Assembly: GCF_008974265.1 (NCBI RefSeq)
Contig: NZ_BKZW01000004.1
Span: 62,001-126,000 of the forward strand
Direction: 5' to 3'
DNA from: Dictyobacter vulcani
GTDB taxonomy: Bacteria; Chloroflexota; Ktedonobacteria; Ktedonobacterales; Ktedonobacteraceae
DNA: 64,000 bases
Made by a program: the position numbers and the translations under genes. How positions within the stretch are numbered: position 1 is the stretch's first letter; every line of letters starts with the position of its first letter. Below the pieces are notes generated by a model. The model had not been told where the DNA came from. It was given only the letters and a program-made list of their open reading frames with translations, and ran no database searches. Shown in pieces: positions 1 to 9,137 of this stretch.

Positions 1-1
1 T

Positions 2-550
2 CAGCCCATACCATATCCCGTGGGTAGCCAGGAGCTGGATATTGAGCTTGAGATTGCCTGTGTGATTGGAAAAGCGGGTAAGGATATTGCGGTAGAGGAT
101 GCAGCAGAGTATATCGCAGGTTATACTATTATGAATGATTGGAGTGCTCGCGATTTTCAGCGCCTGGACATGCAGCTCAATCTTGGACCTGGCAAGGGCA
201 AGGATTTCGCGACCTCAATCGGACCCTGGTTGGTGACGCCGGATGAACTGGCTTCACGCCGTACGGGACATGGCGCGAGCGAGCGCTATGATATGACGAT
301 GCTGGCGCGTGTGGATGGTCAGGAGATATCACGCGGAAATTTCCAGCAGATCTACTATAGTTTTCCGCAACTGATTGCCTATGCTTCGCGCAATGTGCGG
401 CTGCGGCCTGGTGATCTGATTGGGTCTGGTACTGTTGGTACTGGTTGCTTGCTAGAGCTTGGCACCAGCGTCCATCCCTGGTTTCAGCGTGGGGAAACGA
501 TCGAATTAGAGATTGATGGTATCGGTGTATTGCGTAACACGATTGTCTGA
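2..550 (+). CDS. Fumarylacetoacetate hydrolase (FAH) family protein, 5' end outside window
   Basis: This reading frame is open to the window edge, so the N-terminus is missing. What remains is the C-terminal catalytic core of the FAH superfamily: the NDWSARDFQ motif, a GPGKGKDFATSIGPW segment, and GSGTVGTGC near the end that shapes the active site. FAH enzymes hydrolyse C-C bonds in beta-diketo acids with a divalent metal. The gene lies 45 bases upstream of homogentisate 1,2-dioxygenase on the same strand, so fumarylacetoacetase, the last step of tyrosine degradation, is the natural role. The sequence resembles the shorter FAH-domain enzymes rather than the long eukaryotic type, so a related acylpyruvate hydrolase cannot be excluded. 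Confidence 0.85.
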   Translation, partial: QPIPYPVGSQELDIELEIACVIGKAGKDIAVEDAAEYIAGYTIMNDWSARDFQRLDMQLNLGPGKGKDFATSIGPWLVTPDELASRRTGHGASERYDMTMLARVDGQEISRGNFQQIYYSFPQLIAYASRNVRLRPGDLIGSGTVGTGCLLELGTSVHPWFQRGETIELEIDGIGVLRNTIV

Positions 551-595
551 TTTTAGCATGGAAAAGTACACATTGTGCTTTTCAGGAGGTCAAAG

Positions 596-1756
596 ATGCC
601 ACCCTATCATCGTCTGGGAGAGATTCCGCCCAAGAGACATACGCAATTCCGTAAGCCAGATGGCTCGCTCTACTCGGAGGAGTTGTTTGGGACCGAGGGC
701 TTCTCCAATAATTACTCGAACATCTATTACTACTATCCACCCACCCGTGTCTCACGTGTCGAGTGCTTTCAGCGCCGTCATATCGAGGGTTGGAACGAGG
801 ATGTCCATCGCCACCATCATCTCAAGACCGCTGGTCTGAAGCCGGGCTGGGATGCAGTGCAGGGCAATCAGATCTTGATGTATAACCATGATCTGACCAT
901 TGGTATCTCGCTGCCGACCGAGGAGATGAAGTATTATTATCGGGCCGGCGATGCTGACACGATGTACTTTGTGCACGATGGCCATGGTACCCTTGAGACT
1001 ACCTTTGGTCTGCTTCCCTATCACGAGGGCGACTACATCATCATCCCGCGTGGTACCACCTATCGTTTTGATATCGCTCCGGACAGCGTGCAGAGCCGTT
1101 TCCTGGTCGTAGAGGCCCACGGTACTATCGCGCCACCACGCCGTTATCTCAGCCCCAACGGACAACTGCTTGAGCATTCGCCATACTGCGAACGCGACAT
1201 CCGCCGTCCTGAAGAACTGGTGACCCATACTGAGCAGGGCGAGTTCGAGGTACGCATGAAGGTTGGCGACCTGATTACCAGTTACTGGTATGACTTCCAT
1301 CCCTTCAACGTCGTTGGCTGGGACGGCTGTGAATATCCCTGGATCTTCAATATCGCCGACTTCGAGCCCATCACTGGCCGTATCCATCAGCCGCCGCCAG
1401 TCCACCAGACCTTCCAGGGACCCAATTTCGTCGTCTGCTCCTTTGTTCCACGCAAGCTGGACTACCATCCGCTCTCGATTCCTGTGCCCTACAACCACAG
1501 TAACATTGACAGCGACGAAATGCTCTACTATGTCAACGGAAACTTCGGTAGCCGGCGCGGCATCGAACGCTCCTCAATCTCCATGCACCCGCGTGGCATC
1601 CCACACGGCCCGCATCCCGGAGCCGTCGAAAAGAGTCTTGGTGTCGAGCAGACCGATGAACTTGCCGTCATGATCGACACTTTCAACCCGCTCAAATACG
1701 CCGCCGTCGCCCAGACCATCGACGACGACCGCTACCCCTACAGCTGGATCCCATAA
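596..1756 (+). CDS. hmgA: Homogentisate 1,2-dioxygenase
   Basis: The enzyme opens the homogentisate ring with Fe(II) and O2 to give maleylacetoacetate in tyrosine/phenylalanine catabolism. The protein is 386 residues, the length of the shorter bacterial members. The cupin iron-ligand region is visible as YNHSNIDSDEM (His about residue 301 and the acidic residue seven later) and GIPHGPHPG (second His). I chose ATG 596 over the in-frame ATG 575 because AGGAGG lies six bases upstream of it. The gene follows the FAH-family gene and probably shares its transcript. A palindromic repeat and mobile element begin just downstream, so the operon ends here. Confidence 0.9.
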   Translation: MPPYHRLGEIPPKRHTQFRKPDGSLYSEELFGTEGFSNNYSNIYYYYPPTRVSRVECFQRRHIEGWNEDVHRHHHLKTAGLKPGWDAVQGNQILMYNHDLTIGISLPTEEMKYYYRAGDADTMYFVHDGHGTLETTFGLLPYHEGDYIIIPRGTTYRFDIAPDSVQSRFLVVEAHGTIAPPRRYLSPNGQLLEHSPYCERDIRRPEELVTHTEQGEFEVRMKVGDLITSYWYDFHPFNVVGWDGCEYPWIFNIADFEPITGRIHQPPPVHQTFQGPNFVVCSFVPRKLDYHPLSIPVPYNHSNIDSDEMLYYVNGNFGSRRGIERSSISMHPRGIPHGPHPGAVEKSLGVEQTDELAVMIDTFNPLKYAAVAQTIDDDRYPYSWIP

Positions 1757-1817
1757 CCCCAGCTCCGGACCGGAGGCCCCGCATCCCACAAAAAACCATG
1801 CGGAGCTTCCGGCCGGT

Positions 1818-1843
1818 CGTAGCGGCAGCGCTGGTCGCTGCGA
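1818..1843. repeat. REP-like palindromic repeat (GTAGCGGCAG family)
   Basis: GTAGCGGCAGCGCTGGTCGC is followed by TGCGAC, an imperfect palindrome. Related copies occur near 37325, 53498, 60939, 60991 and 61125, always between genes. A second partial copy (ACCGGCAGCGCTGG) abuts the mobile element that starts at 1892. Confidence 0.6.
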
Positions 1844-1891
1844 CTTGTCGGCGTACGAGCAAGCAACGTCACGTACCGGCAGCGCTGGTCG

Positions 1892-2539
1892 CCAATACAT
1901 TTCGGTTATGGATGGAATGGCTACAATGGTGGCATGATCATGAAGCAACGCATGCAAAAATGATCAAGAGAGATACAAATGGTAGGTTCGACCCTTTGGG
2001 TCGATTGTCTCCCCCCACACGAATGCATTGCCTAACATGGCATAGCTTGCTCATGGTCAAGCAAGGATAGTATGAAGGGAACCAATCGACCCAAAGGGTC
2101 GAACCTACTTTCGTTCATCTCCTCTAGGGATCAAACCGTCCCTGGGCTTAAGCACTTTTGTGGTTGCAAAAGCTGTTGTGAAAAAAAGCAGCGGATCGTC
2201 CGTCGAGAGGGCGCCACACGCGGAGGCCGGCATGCGGCGTGATCGTGGAGCGAGGGGCACAACGAGCCTCGCATGCCTGTGGCGCCTCCACCGAGACGGA
2301 TCGTGTTTCGTGATCCTCTCCGAGAAGGTACGGGGTAGGATCCACGCGCTCTCCCACCACGTTGCTGCGCGAGCAGGCCACGGCACACACGATCCGTGTA
2401 GGCGCCACAGCACTGCAAGTCGTTCTTGCACGCTGGCCTGCGCAAACGCAGCAGTGCGGCCTCCGCGTGTGGCGCCCTCTCCACGTACACGACGCCACGC
2501 CATACTGTTGAGGTTATCTCCTTCAACGAAACGTATTGG
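1892..2539. mobile_element. Composite miniature inverted-repeat element (types A and B)
   Basis: The outer ends are inverted: CCAATACATTTCG on the left and CGAAACGTATTGG on the right. The first part (to about 2153) matches the type A elements at 29875 and 54249, including the inner palindrome arms GGTTCGACCCTTTGGGTCGA and its complement. The second part matches type B elements (6944, 10445, 35455, 61170), with large inverted arms around GGCGCCACACGCGGAGGCC. It has no transposase and its reading frames are by-products of the palindromes. It looks like one element recombined with, or inserted into, the other. The bases from 2540 to 2726 hold no gene that I can see. Confidence 0.65.
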
Positions 2540-2726
2540 GGCTTGAGCCTGCGACCTGTTCACGTATGATAGGTCCCTCACACACATGATTGTGGTGAGG
2601 CGAGCGCATCCAAGCGTGTCCCGCCTCTGGATGGCGCCTGTTATTCTCTATAGATCCTTAAAGAAAACGCTATTTTGTGCTATACTCCTTATACGTGAAA
2701 AATTATACTATATAGGAGCAGTTAAT

Positions 2727-3236
2727 ATGTTGAGAAGGATCTTGACGTATCAAACTATCTTGCGTGTATTGGGCATTATTTTTATACTGCTGGGCGTATA
2801 TTGGACTATTCAGGTCACCATAATTTTTAGTCAGTCAGCACGTTCTACGTCGCTTTTGTTTGAGTTACTATGGGCTCGTATCGCCCTGATCGGGGACTGG
2901 CAGACCTTTTTCCATTTTGGTGGTATTCTGACCTATTATGGCCTCGGCATTCTTTTCCTTGGTATCAGTACCGGGAAAGTAGGAATTTCTTATATCTGCT
3001 TGCAAGTCGCGGTATGGTGTATTGGTATCAATACCTGGTACCAATCGGCCGGCGCCTTTGGACCACATCTCTTTGGCGTAATTATCACCCCTGACAATTT
3101 TTTCTGGGCTATCATGACATTGCTATGTTCATTATTACTACTGATTTTATATGTGCCCATTACACGCTGGTTACATAAAATCTTCACGATTCCTGGATCA
3201 CACGAAAAAGCGCTTGCCATGCGCGCTGAAAAGTGA
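2727..3236 (+). CDS. Four-helix integral membrane protein of unknown function
   Basis: I do not recognise a family. The protein is 169 residues with about four hydrophobic segments (around residues 8-32, 62-82, 88-105 and 128-150), short loops and a basic C-terminal tail (HEKALAMRAEK). ATG 2727 is preferred over the longer open frame from 2586 because AGGAG lies eight bases upstream and the extra N-terminal sequence runs back into repeat DNA. A possible -10 (TATACT near 2682) precedes it. The composition is more AT-rich than that of the neighbours. Confidence 0.6.
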   Translation: MLRRILTYQTILRVLGIIFILLGVYWTIQVTIIFSQSARSTSLLFELLWARIALIGDWQTFFHFGGILTYYGLGILFLGISTGKVGISYICLQVAVWCIGINTWYQSAGAFGPHLFGVIITPDNFFWAIMTLLCSLLLLILYVPITRWLHKIFTIPGSHEKALAMRAEK

Positions 3237-3362
3237 TACAGCGGTTTTTTACGCGCGCCTCACAACAACATATCAGTAAAAAGCACTAATAAGATGCCTA
3301 TACCATTCAGGATGATCTTCCTTTGAAGGAAGATCGACAAATCCCAGAAGAGGAGCGTATTC

Positions 3363-4103
3363 ATGCCAGTTGCTATCATTTCTGATATCCACGGTAACCT
3401 CGTTGCCCTGAATGCGGTGCTGAGTGCCATTGCAGAGCGCAAGATCAAGCAAATCATCTGCCTCGGCGATGTTGCGTCCAGGGGTCCGCAACCACATGAG
3501 GTCATAACGCGCCTCAAGCAGATCGGGTGCCCGGTGGTTATGGGCAATACCGACGCCTGGTTGTTGGAGCCGAAACTCAAAGAGCGGGACGATCCGGATA
3601 AGCAACGTATTCAGGAAATGGAGTTCTGGGCATCTCAACAACTTACGTCGGAAGATCGCGCCTACTTATCCGGTTTTCCGCCTACCATCTCCTCTACGCT
3701 GGAGAATGGCCAGCGCTTGCTCGCCTATCATGGTTCACCACGTTCTTACCGCGAACACATCCATCCAACTATACCTGATCATGATCTGGACTCAGCGCTG
3801 GCTGGCCATCAGGCCGACATTTTTGTTGGCGGGCACACCCATATGCAGATGTTGATCCGCCACCGCAGGAGCCTGGTGCTCAATCCTGGCAGTGTCGGCC
3901 TGGCTTTCGATCATAACTGGCCTTTTGACGATAGCGTGCAGAACCCACCCTGGGCAGAATACGCCATCATCGATACCCTTAATGATGTGCTTACTGTCGA
4001 ACTGCACCGCGTATCTTTTGATGTGCAAACCTTTATTCAGATTACGCTTGCCAGTGGTATGCCCCATGCTGAGTGGTCCGCCCACCAATGGAGTCTCACC
4101 TGA
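3363..4103 (+). CDS. Metallophosphoesterase (YfcE/MJ0936-like)
   Basis: This is a two-metal phosphoesterase of the calcineurin-like superfamily, 246 residues. All metal-binding blocks are visible in order: SDIHGN at the N-terminus, LGDVASRGP, GNTD, AYHGSP and GGHTHM, followed by NPGSVG, typical of the YfcE/MJ0936 branch. The substrate cannot be read from the sequence; relatives hydrolyse phosphodiesters or phosphoprotein/nucleotide substrates. A GAGGAG site lies just upstream of ATG 3363. It is monocistronic by spacing. Confidence 0.85.
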   Translation: MPVAIISDIHGNLVALNAVLSAIAERKIKQIICLGDVASRGPQPHEVITRLKQIGCPVVMGNTDAWLLEPKLKERDDPDKQRIQEMEFWASQQLTSEDRAYLSGFPPTISSTLENGQRLLAYHGSPRSYREHIHPTIPDHDLDSALAGHQADIFVGGHTHMQMLIRHRRSLVLNPGSVGLAFDHNWPFDDSVQNPPWAEYAIIDTLNDVLTVELHRVSFDVQTFIQITLASGMPHAEWSAHQWSLT

Positions 4104-4271
4104 ACGGCTCTGATATGAGCAAGATCAGAGAAGTTTTTTGGGATGTGAGCAAGTAAACTAGCTATGTTGCCAGTAAGGGGAACGCTTTGGAAATGAACTT
4201 TGCGCGCCCTGGAATTAAGCACTGGTATTTGATAATGTAGAATAGCAAACAAGCTCTATAGGAGGATTAGG

Positions 4272-5045
4272 ATGCTGCTGGAAAATAAGCATGCTGTGAT
4301 TTATGGTGCTGGAGGAGCTGTCGGAAGTGCGGTCGCGCTGGCTTTTGCCCGTGAGGGAGCCAGGGTTTTTCTGGTTGGTCGTACCCTTGCTCCGTTGGAG
4401 AAAGTGGCACAGGAAATCTCTGCCGCTGGTGGTTTGGCTGAGATTGCTCAGGTGGATGCGCTTGACGAGCAGGCGGTAGCGAGCTATCTGGATGAAATAA
4501 TAAGCAACTTTGGCTGGATTGATATTTCCTTTAATGCGGTCGGACTTGACGATATTCACGGAACGCCACTGGTTGAGATGGCCCAGGAGGATTTCGCATT
4601 ACCAACTGTAAGAGCGATAACGACACATTTCGTCACGGCAACTGCAGCGGCGCGGTATATGGCGAAGAACGGGTCTGGTGTTATCCTGGCCATTACCGCT
4701 ATCGCGGGCCAGGGATCTTCCAATGTTGGAGGTTTCGGGGTTGCTTGTGTGGCCATCGAGGGCTTTTGTCGGCAACTGGCCGCCGAGATGGGATCGCAGG
4801 GTGTTCGTGTTGTCTGCCTGCGATCCGCTGGCTCGCCAGACGCACCGGGGGTAGATGAGGTCTTTCACCTGCACGCCGAGCGTGCCGGTCTTTCCAGAGA
4901 GGCGTTTGAGGCCCGTGTCGCCGCGAGCACGATGTTGAAGCGCCTGCCCAGGCTGGCAGAAGTCGCGGACATGGCTGTGCTGATGGCCTCAGATCGAGCC
5001 AGCGCCATCACCGGATCAGTCGTCAGCGTGACCTGTGGTGAATAG
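4272..5045 (+). CDS. Short-chain dehydrogenase/reductase family protein with altered active site
   Basis: This is a Rossmann-fold protein of 257 residues, the usual SDR size. The N-terminal nucleotide-binding stretch reads YGAGGAVGSAVA and NAVG takes the place of the NNAG motif. Where classical SDRs have Tyr-x-x-x-Lys, this protein reads FGVAC (around residue 157), so both the catalytic Tyr and the Lys are replaced. It may therefore be non-catalytic, use another chemistry or act as a binding protein. GGAGG six bases before ATG 4272 fixes the start. Substrate unknown. Confidence 0.75.
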   Translation: MLLENKHAVIYGAGGAVGSAVALAFAREGARVFLVGRTLAPLEKVAQEISAAGGLAEIAQVDALDEQAVASYLDEIISNFGWIDISFNAVGLDDIHGTPLVEMAQEDFALPTVRAITTHFVTATAAARYMAKNGSGVILAITAIAGQGSSNVGGFGVACVAIEGFCRQLAAEMGSQGVRVVCLRSAGSPDAPGVDEVFHLHAERAGLSREAFEARVAASTMLKRLPRLAEVADMAVLMASDRASAITGSVVSVTCGE

Positions 5046-5072
5046 CGGGCGTACTAAATAAGCCTCTCCCAC

Positions 5073-6803
5073 TCAGGCGGTCTGGATCTCTTGCAGGCCG
5101 AGTTCCTGGATGGATGTCTGGCGCATCAGGTATTTCTGGATCTTGCCGGTGACGGTCATCGGATACTCCTGGGTGAAGCGGATGTATCTGGGAATTTTGT
5201 AGTGGGCGATCTGCCCACTACAAAATTCGCGGACATCTTCTTCGCTTAATTGTTCGCCGTCCCGAACCTTGATCCATGCGACAATGGCCTCTCCATATTT
5301 GGGATCAGGCACTCCAATAACCTGCACATCAGCGATCTCAGGATGGGTGTATAAAAACTCTTCGATTTCACGTGGATAGACGTTTTCGCCGCCGCGAATG
5401 ATCATATCTTTGATGCGCCCAACGATATTGACATAACCCTCCTCGTCCATAGTTGCCAGATCGCCGGTATGCATCCAGCGGGCTTGATCGATGGCGGCGG
5501 CGGTGGCCTCGGGATTATTCCAGTAGCCGAGCATGACGCTATAGCCGCGTGTACATAGTTCGCCGGTATTGCCTACCGGGACGATCTGGCCGCTGGCGGG
5601 ATCGACGATCTTGACTTCCAGATGTGGTCCGACCTGTCCCACGGTGCTGACGCGTTTCTCCAACGGGGTGTCGAGCGTTGACTGACAACTGACGGGCGCG
5701 GTCTCGGTCATGCCATAGCAGATTTCAGTATCCTGCATATGCATCAACTGGATAACTCTTTTCATGACCTCAATGGGACATGGAGAGCCGGCCATGACGC
5801 CGGTGCGCAGACTGCTGAGGTCGAAGTTGCTGAATTCTGCATGGTTGAGCTCGGCGATAAACATCGTCGGGACGCCGTAGAGCGCGGTACATTGTTCATC
5901 CTGAACGGTTTGCAGGACGGCGCGGGGCTCAAAGACGGCTGAAGGATAGACCATGGCGGCCCCATGCGTGATGCAGCCGAGGTTTCCCATTACCATGCCG
6001 AAGCAGTGATAGAGTGGTACCGGAATACACAATCTATCCTCGTGGGTCAATTTCTGTAATTCGGCCACGAAATAGCCATTGTTGAGGATGTTGTGATGGC
6101 TCAGCGTGGCCCCTTTGGGATAGCCAGTGGTGCCGCTGGTATATTGAATATTGATTGGATCATCGAACTCTTGCTCCTGCTGCCGTGCGGCCAGTTGTGC
6201 ATCGCTCACCTGCTCGCCCAGCGCCATCAACTCATCCCAGGTCAGCATGCCCGCCTGCTTCTCCTGTCCCAGGCGTATGATGCGTGTGAGTTCTGGCAAC
6301 CTGGTAGACTGGATTTGCTCGTTGGTGCTTCTGGTAAGTTCTGGCAGCAATTCCAGGATCATCTCGGTATAATGCGAGTTTTTAAAGTCGGCGGCCAGGA
6401 TCAGCACACTACAGCCTGAGTCTTTCAGCGCATATTCGATCTCGTGTAGTCGATAGGCAGGATTCAGGTTGACGAGGATGGCACCGATTTTGCTGGTGGC
6501 GAACTGGGTAATACACCATTCGGCGCAGTTGGGGGACCAGATGCCGATGCGCTGTCCTTTTTGGATGCCGAGCTGCATCAGTGCCTTCGCGCATTGGTTG
6601 ACCTGGCTTTGCAATTCACGATAACTCAGGCGTATCTCCTGATGGCGTACAATCAGCGCCGGCTGATCCGGATAGCGGGCCACCGTTTGATCAAACATAT
6701 CACCGATCGTCAGTCCGAGCAGCGGAATACTGCTGGTCGCGCTGGCATAACTCCAGCGCAGCGCCCTCGGTTCAATGAAGGCAGGCTCTTGCATTTGTGT
6801 CAT
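5073..6803 (-). CDS. Long/medium-chain acyl-CoA synthetase, AMP-forming
   Basis: This ANL-superfamily ligase of about 576 residues activates a carboxylic acid to an acyl-AMP and then an acyl-CoA. Visible motifs are the P-loop YTSGTTGYPKGA, GMTETAP, TGDLATMDEEGYVNIVGR, the hinge RIKDMIIRGGENVYPREIE and the C-terminal lysine region TVTGKIQKYLMR. The sequence style is that of fatty-acyl-CoA synthases (FadD/AcsF2-like). The start at 6803 is preferred to the longer frame from 6833 because GGGAG lies just upstream. It converges with the SDR gene. Confidence 0.88.
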   Translation of the reverse strand: MTQMQEPAFIEPRALRWSYASATSSIPLLGLTIGDMFDQTVARYPDQPALIVRHQEIRLSYRELQSQVNQCAKALMQLGIQKGQRIGIWSPNCAEWCITQFATSKIGAILVNLNPAYRLHEIEYALKDSGCSVLILAADFKNSHYTEMILELLPELTRSTNEQIQSTRLPELTRIIRLGQEKQAGMLTWDELMALGEQVSDAQLAARQQEQEFDDPINIQYTSGTTGYPKGATLSHHNILNNGYFVAELQKLTHEDRLCIPVPLYHCFGMVMGNLGCITHGAAMVYPSAVFEPRAVLQTVQDEQCTALYGVPTMFIAELNHAEFSNFDLSSLRTGVMAGSPCPIEVMKRVIQLMHMQDTEICYGMTETAPVSCQSTLDTPLEKRVSTVGQVGPHLEVKIVDPASGQIVPVGNTGELCTRGYSVMLGYWNNPEATAAAIDQARWMHTGDLATMDEEGYVNIVGRIKDMIIRGGENVYPREIEEFLYTHPEIADVQVIGVPDPKYGEAIVAWIKVRDGEQLSEEDVREFCSGQIAHYKIPRYIRFTQEYPMTVTGKIQKYLMRQTSIQELGLQEIQTA

Positions 6804-6943
6804 CAAAATCTCCCTTGAGGCCGATGCTGTCAATTACACACAAATAATGCACGTTATGTAGAGAAGCGTACCGGAGATCCACCCAAAAATCAAGTTGCTG
6901 GTTTGGAGCATGGTCATACGCGAGCTGATCGCAGCGACAAGCG

Positions 6944-7312
6944 CTAATACTTTTCGGTTAGCGAGACGTTGAGAGAGGGTTCGACGTGACCAGCAAGCAA
7001 GGTGTACGTCGAGAGGGCGCCACACGCGGAGGCCGCACTGCTCCGTTTGCGCAGGCCAGCGTGCAAGAACGACTTCGCAGTGCTGTGGCGCCTACAGGGA
7101 TCGTGTGGATCCTCCCCGTACCTTCTCGGAGAGGATCACGAAACAGGATCCGTCTCGGTGGAGGCGCCACAGGCATGCGATGCTCGTTGAGCCCCTCGCT
7201 CCACAATCACGCCGCATGCCGGCCTCCGCGTGTGGCGCCCTCTTCACGTACGATCCGCTGCTTTTCTCCACCTATTTTTATGGCCACAAAAGCGCTTCAA
7301 CGAAAAATATTA
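6944..7312. mobile_element. Miniature inverted-repeat element, type B
   Basis: About 369 bp bounded by CTAATACTTTTCG and CGAAAAATATTAG, with long inner inverted arms (GAGGGCGCCACACGCGGAGG and its complement). The flanks carry an imperfect 9-bp duplication, GCGACAAGC on the left and GCGACCAGC on the right, so it probably transposed. No coding capacity. The bases from 7313 to 7535 contain only REP-like fragments. Confidence 0.65.
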
Positions 7313-7535
7313 GCGACCAGCGCTGCCGGTGCGACGGTTCTCTGCGTTATGCGAGCATTAACCGTCTGGCCTGCGGTCGGAGCGTACTATCTTCCCGGTT
7401 GGGGCCGGTTTATGGGACTTCGGGCCTGTAAAAGATGTATAATGGAGCGAGCGTAACAGTAGAAACGTATAGTAAAGAGGAAGTCCGCTTTTCTGGTTTG
7501 TGCCATCTTTCTCTGTCAGACTTGACAGGTATTTT

Positions 7536-7655
7536 ATGCTAGAAAAAGAACCACTGTGGCTGGCACATGAAGAAAAATTCTTGATCCCGGAGCGTTACTG
7601 GCTATTCCGATTGGTGCTGTTTTTCTTCGTGCTCTTACATTTATACTATGAATAG
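7536..7655 (+). CDS. Possible 39-residue single-pass membrane peptide
   Basis: A short frame from ATG 7536 gives an amphipathic N-terminus (MLEKEPLWLAHEEKF), one hydrophobic segment rich in Leu and Phe, and a short YYE end. A weak AGG lies about six bases upstream. The clean membrane-peptide layout suggests a real small protein, but the site is weak and I know no family. Confidence 0.35.
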   Translation: MLEKEPLWLAHEEKFLIPERYWLFRLVLFFFVLLHLYYE

Positions 7656-7766
7656 AGGCTCAGGGCTTTTTTCTCTTATCTGGATGGAGCCATTGACAGC
7701 TACCGAAACATACATATACACTCATTTATACTCTGAGCGAGCGCATTTATTGGAGGAAGTTACATT

Positions 7767-8147
7767 ATGCAATGTCCTAATTGTCATGCCAGGTATGCAG
7801 AGGATGATCTGTATTGCCAGAGCTGCGGTGCTGATCTGACTAAGAAATCTACCAGTATTGTTCCCTTGCAGTCGAATCTGCCTTCGCTGATCTATAATTC
7901 TCCTGTGCCTCGCAATGTTGCGGCAGGTGTGGGGGCGCTGGCGGTTGGTGTGGGTATCGAGTTGTTGCGCCGCAATCTGCTGGCTCGCTTGCAGCCCGGG
8001 CCATCTTTCGAACGGTCCTTGCCGATGCTGAGCGATATGAAGGATCTGGCATTCCCACAGCAGAAGAAAACGACGAAATTGCCAAAGGGCTATGAGATTG
8101 AAGAGACGGTTGTTGCGGTTCGACGTATAATTCGCCGTACCCGTTAA
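7767..8147 (+). CDS. Zinc-ribbon membrane-anchored small protein
   Basis: A 126-residue protein beginning with a zinc ribbon: CPNC (residues 3-6) and CQSC about twelve residues later, as in zinc-ribbon domain proteins. A hydrophobic segment follows (about residues 48-68, ending IELLRRNLL), then a basic tail ending VRRIIRRTR. A GGAGG site ten bases before ATG 7767 supports the start. It is followed after 14 bases by the ornithine-cyclodeaminase-family gene and may be cotranscribed with it. No specific function can be assigned. Confidence 0.7.
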   Translation: MQCPNCHARYAEDDLYCQSCGADLTKKSTSIVPLQSNLPSLIYNSPVPRNVAAGVGALAVGVGIELLRRNLLARLQPGPSFERSLPMLSDMKDLAFPQQKKTTKLPKGYEIEETVVAVRRIIRRTR

Positions 8148-8161
8148 AACAGGTTGGTGTT

Positions 8162-9120
8162 ATGGCGCTGCTCCTGCGTGAAAAAGAGGTGCGCACATTG
8201 CTCAATATGCGCGATGCCGTGGCCGTCCTTGAGGAGGCCTTTATCGCCTATGCGCAGGGTCAGGTGCTGAACCAACCACGTAGCCGCTTGCAGTTTCCCC
8301 AGGGCGTCCTGACCTATCTGGCTGCGGCGGCACCGGACTATGGGGTCTTTGGGCATAAGACCTATACCGCCTCGCGGACGGCGTGCGTTTCTTGATCACG
8401 CTCTATAGCGCCATTGATGGACAACTCCTGGCTCTGATTGAAGCCAGCTGGTTGGGATCCATGCGTACCGGGGCCGCCAGCGCCCTGGCCACGCTCCACC
8501 TGTCCCGTCCTGAATCTTCGGTGGTTGGTCTTATCGGTGCCGGCAATCAGGCGATGACCCAGTTAATGGGCATGTGTGCCGTACGCCAGGTGACAGATGT
8601 CCTGGTCTATTGCCGGAATCAGCATGAGCGGGAGTTTTTTTGCCAGCAGATGCAGCGCCGCCTGTCCATCACGATGCATGCTGTGAACAGCATCCAGCAG
8701 GCAGTCGAGTCCGCTGATATTTTGATTACCGCCACCACGGCCGGGGAGCCAATTATTGATGGGAACTGGCTCCAGCCCGGCTGCCATATCAATGCCATAG
8801 GCTCCAACTGGGCACAGCGCCGTGAATTGGATAGCCGAACCTTGCAGCGATGTGCTATCATTTCAACCGACTCACTAGAGCAAGCGCACATAGAAGCTGG
8901 CGATCTCCTCATCCCTATCCAGGAAGGTAATCTGCGCTGGGATGATGTCTATGAACTGGCCTCTATTATTAATGGTGAGGGACCACAACGTGAACTGCCG
9001 GAAGACATTACGCTCTTCAAAAGTTTAGGAGTGGCGCTGGAAGATATCGCCACGGCCGCACATGTCTATACGCTTGCATGTCAACAGGGGCTGGGCGAAG
9101 AAATAGACCTGCTTTCTTAG
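8162..9120 (+). CDS. Ornithine cyclodeaminase / mu-crystallin family protein, frameshifted
   Basis: Two overlapping frames (8162-8395 and 8383-9120) together encode one protein of about 320 residues, the family length. The first part holds the N-terminal domain (LLREKEVRTLLNM, FGHKTYTASR). The second resumes at GVRFLITLYSAIDGQ and carries the Rossmann motif VGLIGAGNQAMTQL. Family members catalyse NAD-dependent cyclodeamination or imino-acid reduction. Restoring one G near 8377 rejoins the frames as ASRDGVRF. It could be a sequencing undercall or a recent pseudogene. The exact substrate is unknown. Confidence 0.8.
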
Positions 9121-9137
9121 AGCAGAAGAGGACACGT

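Noticed and set aside
2105..2587. Several overlapping open frames of 116-160 codons on both strands
   Set aside because: They lie within the GC-rich inverted arms of the type B element, have no ribosome sites and recur as shadows in the other copies.
6986..7456. 156-codon frame and others inside the element at 6944
   Set aside because: Same palindromic element sequence as at 10487-10861; the open frames are a by-product of the repeat composition.
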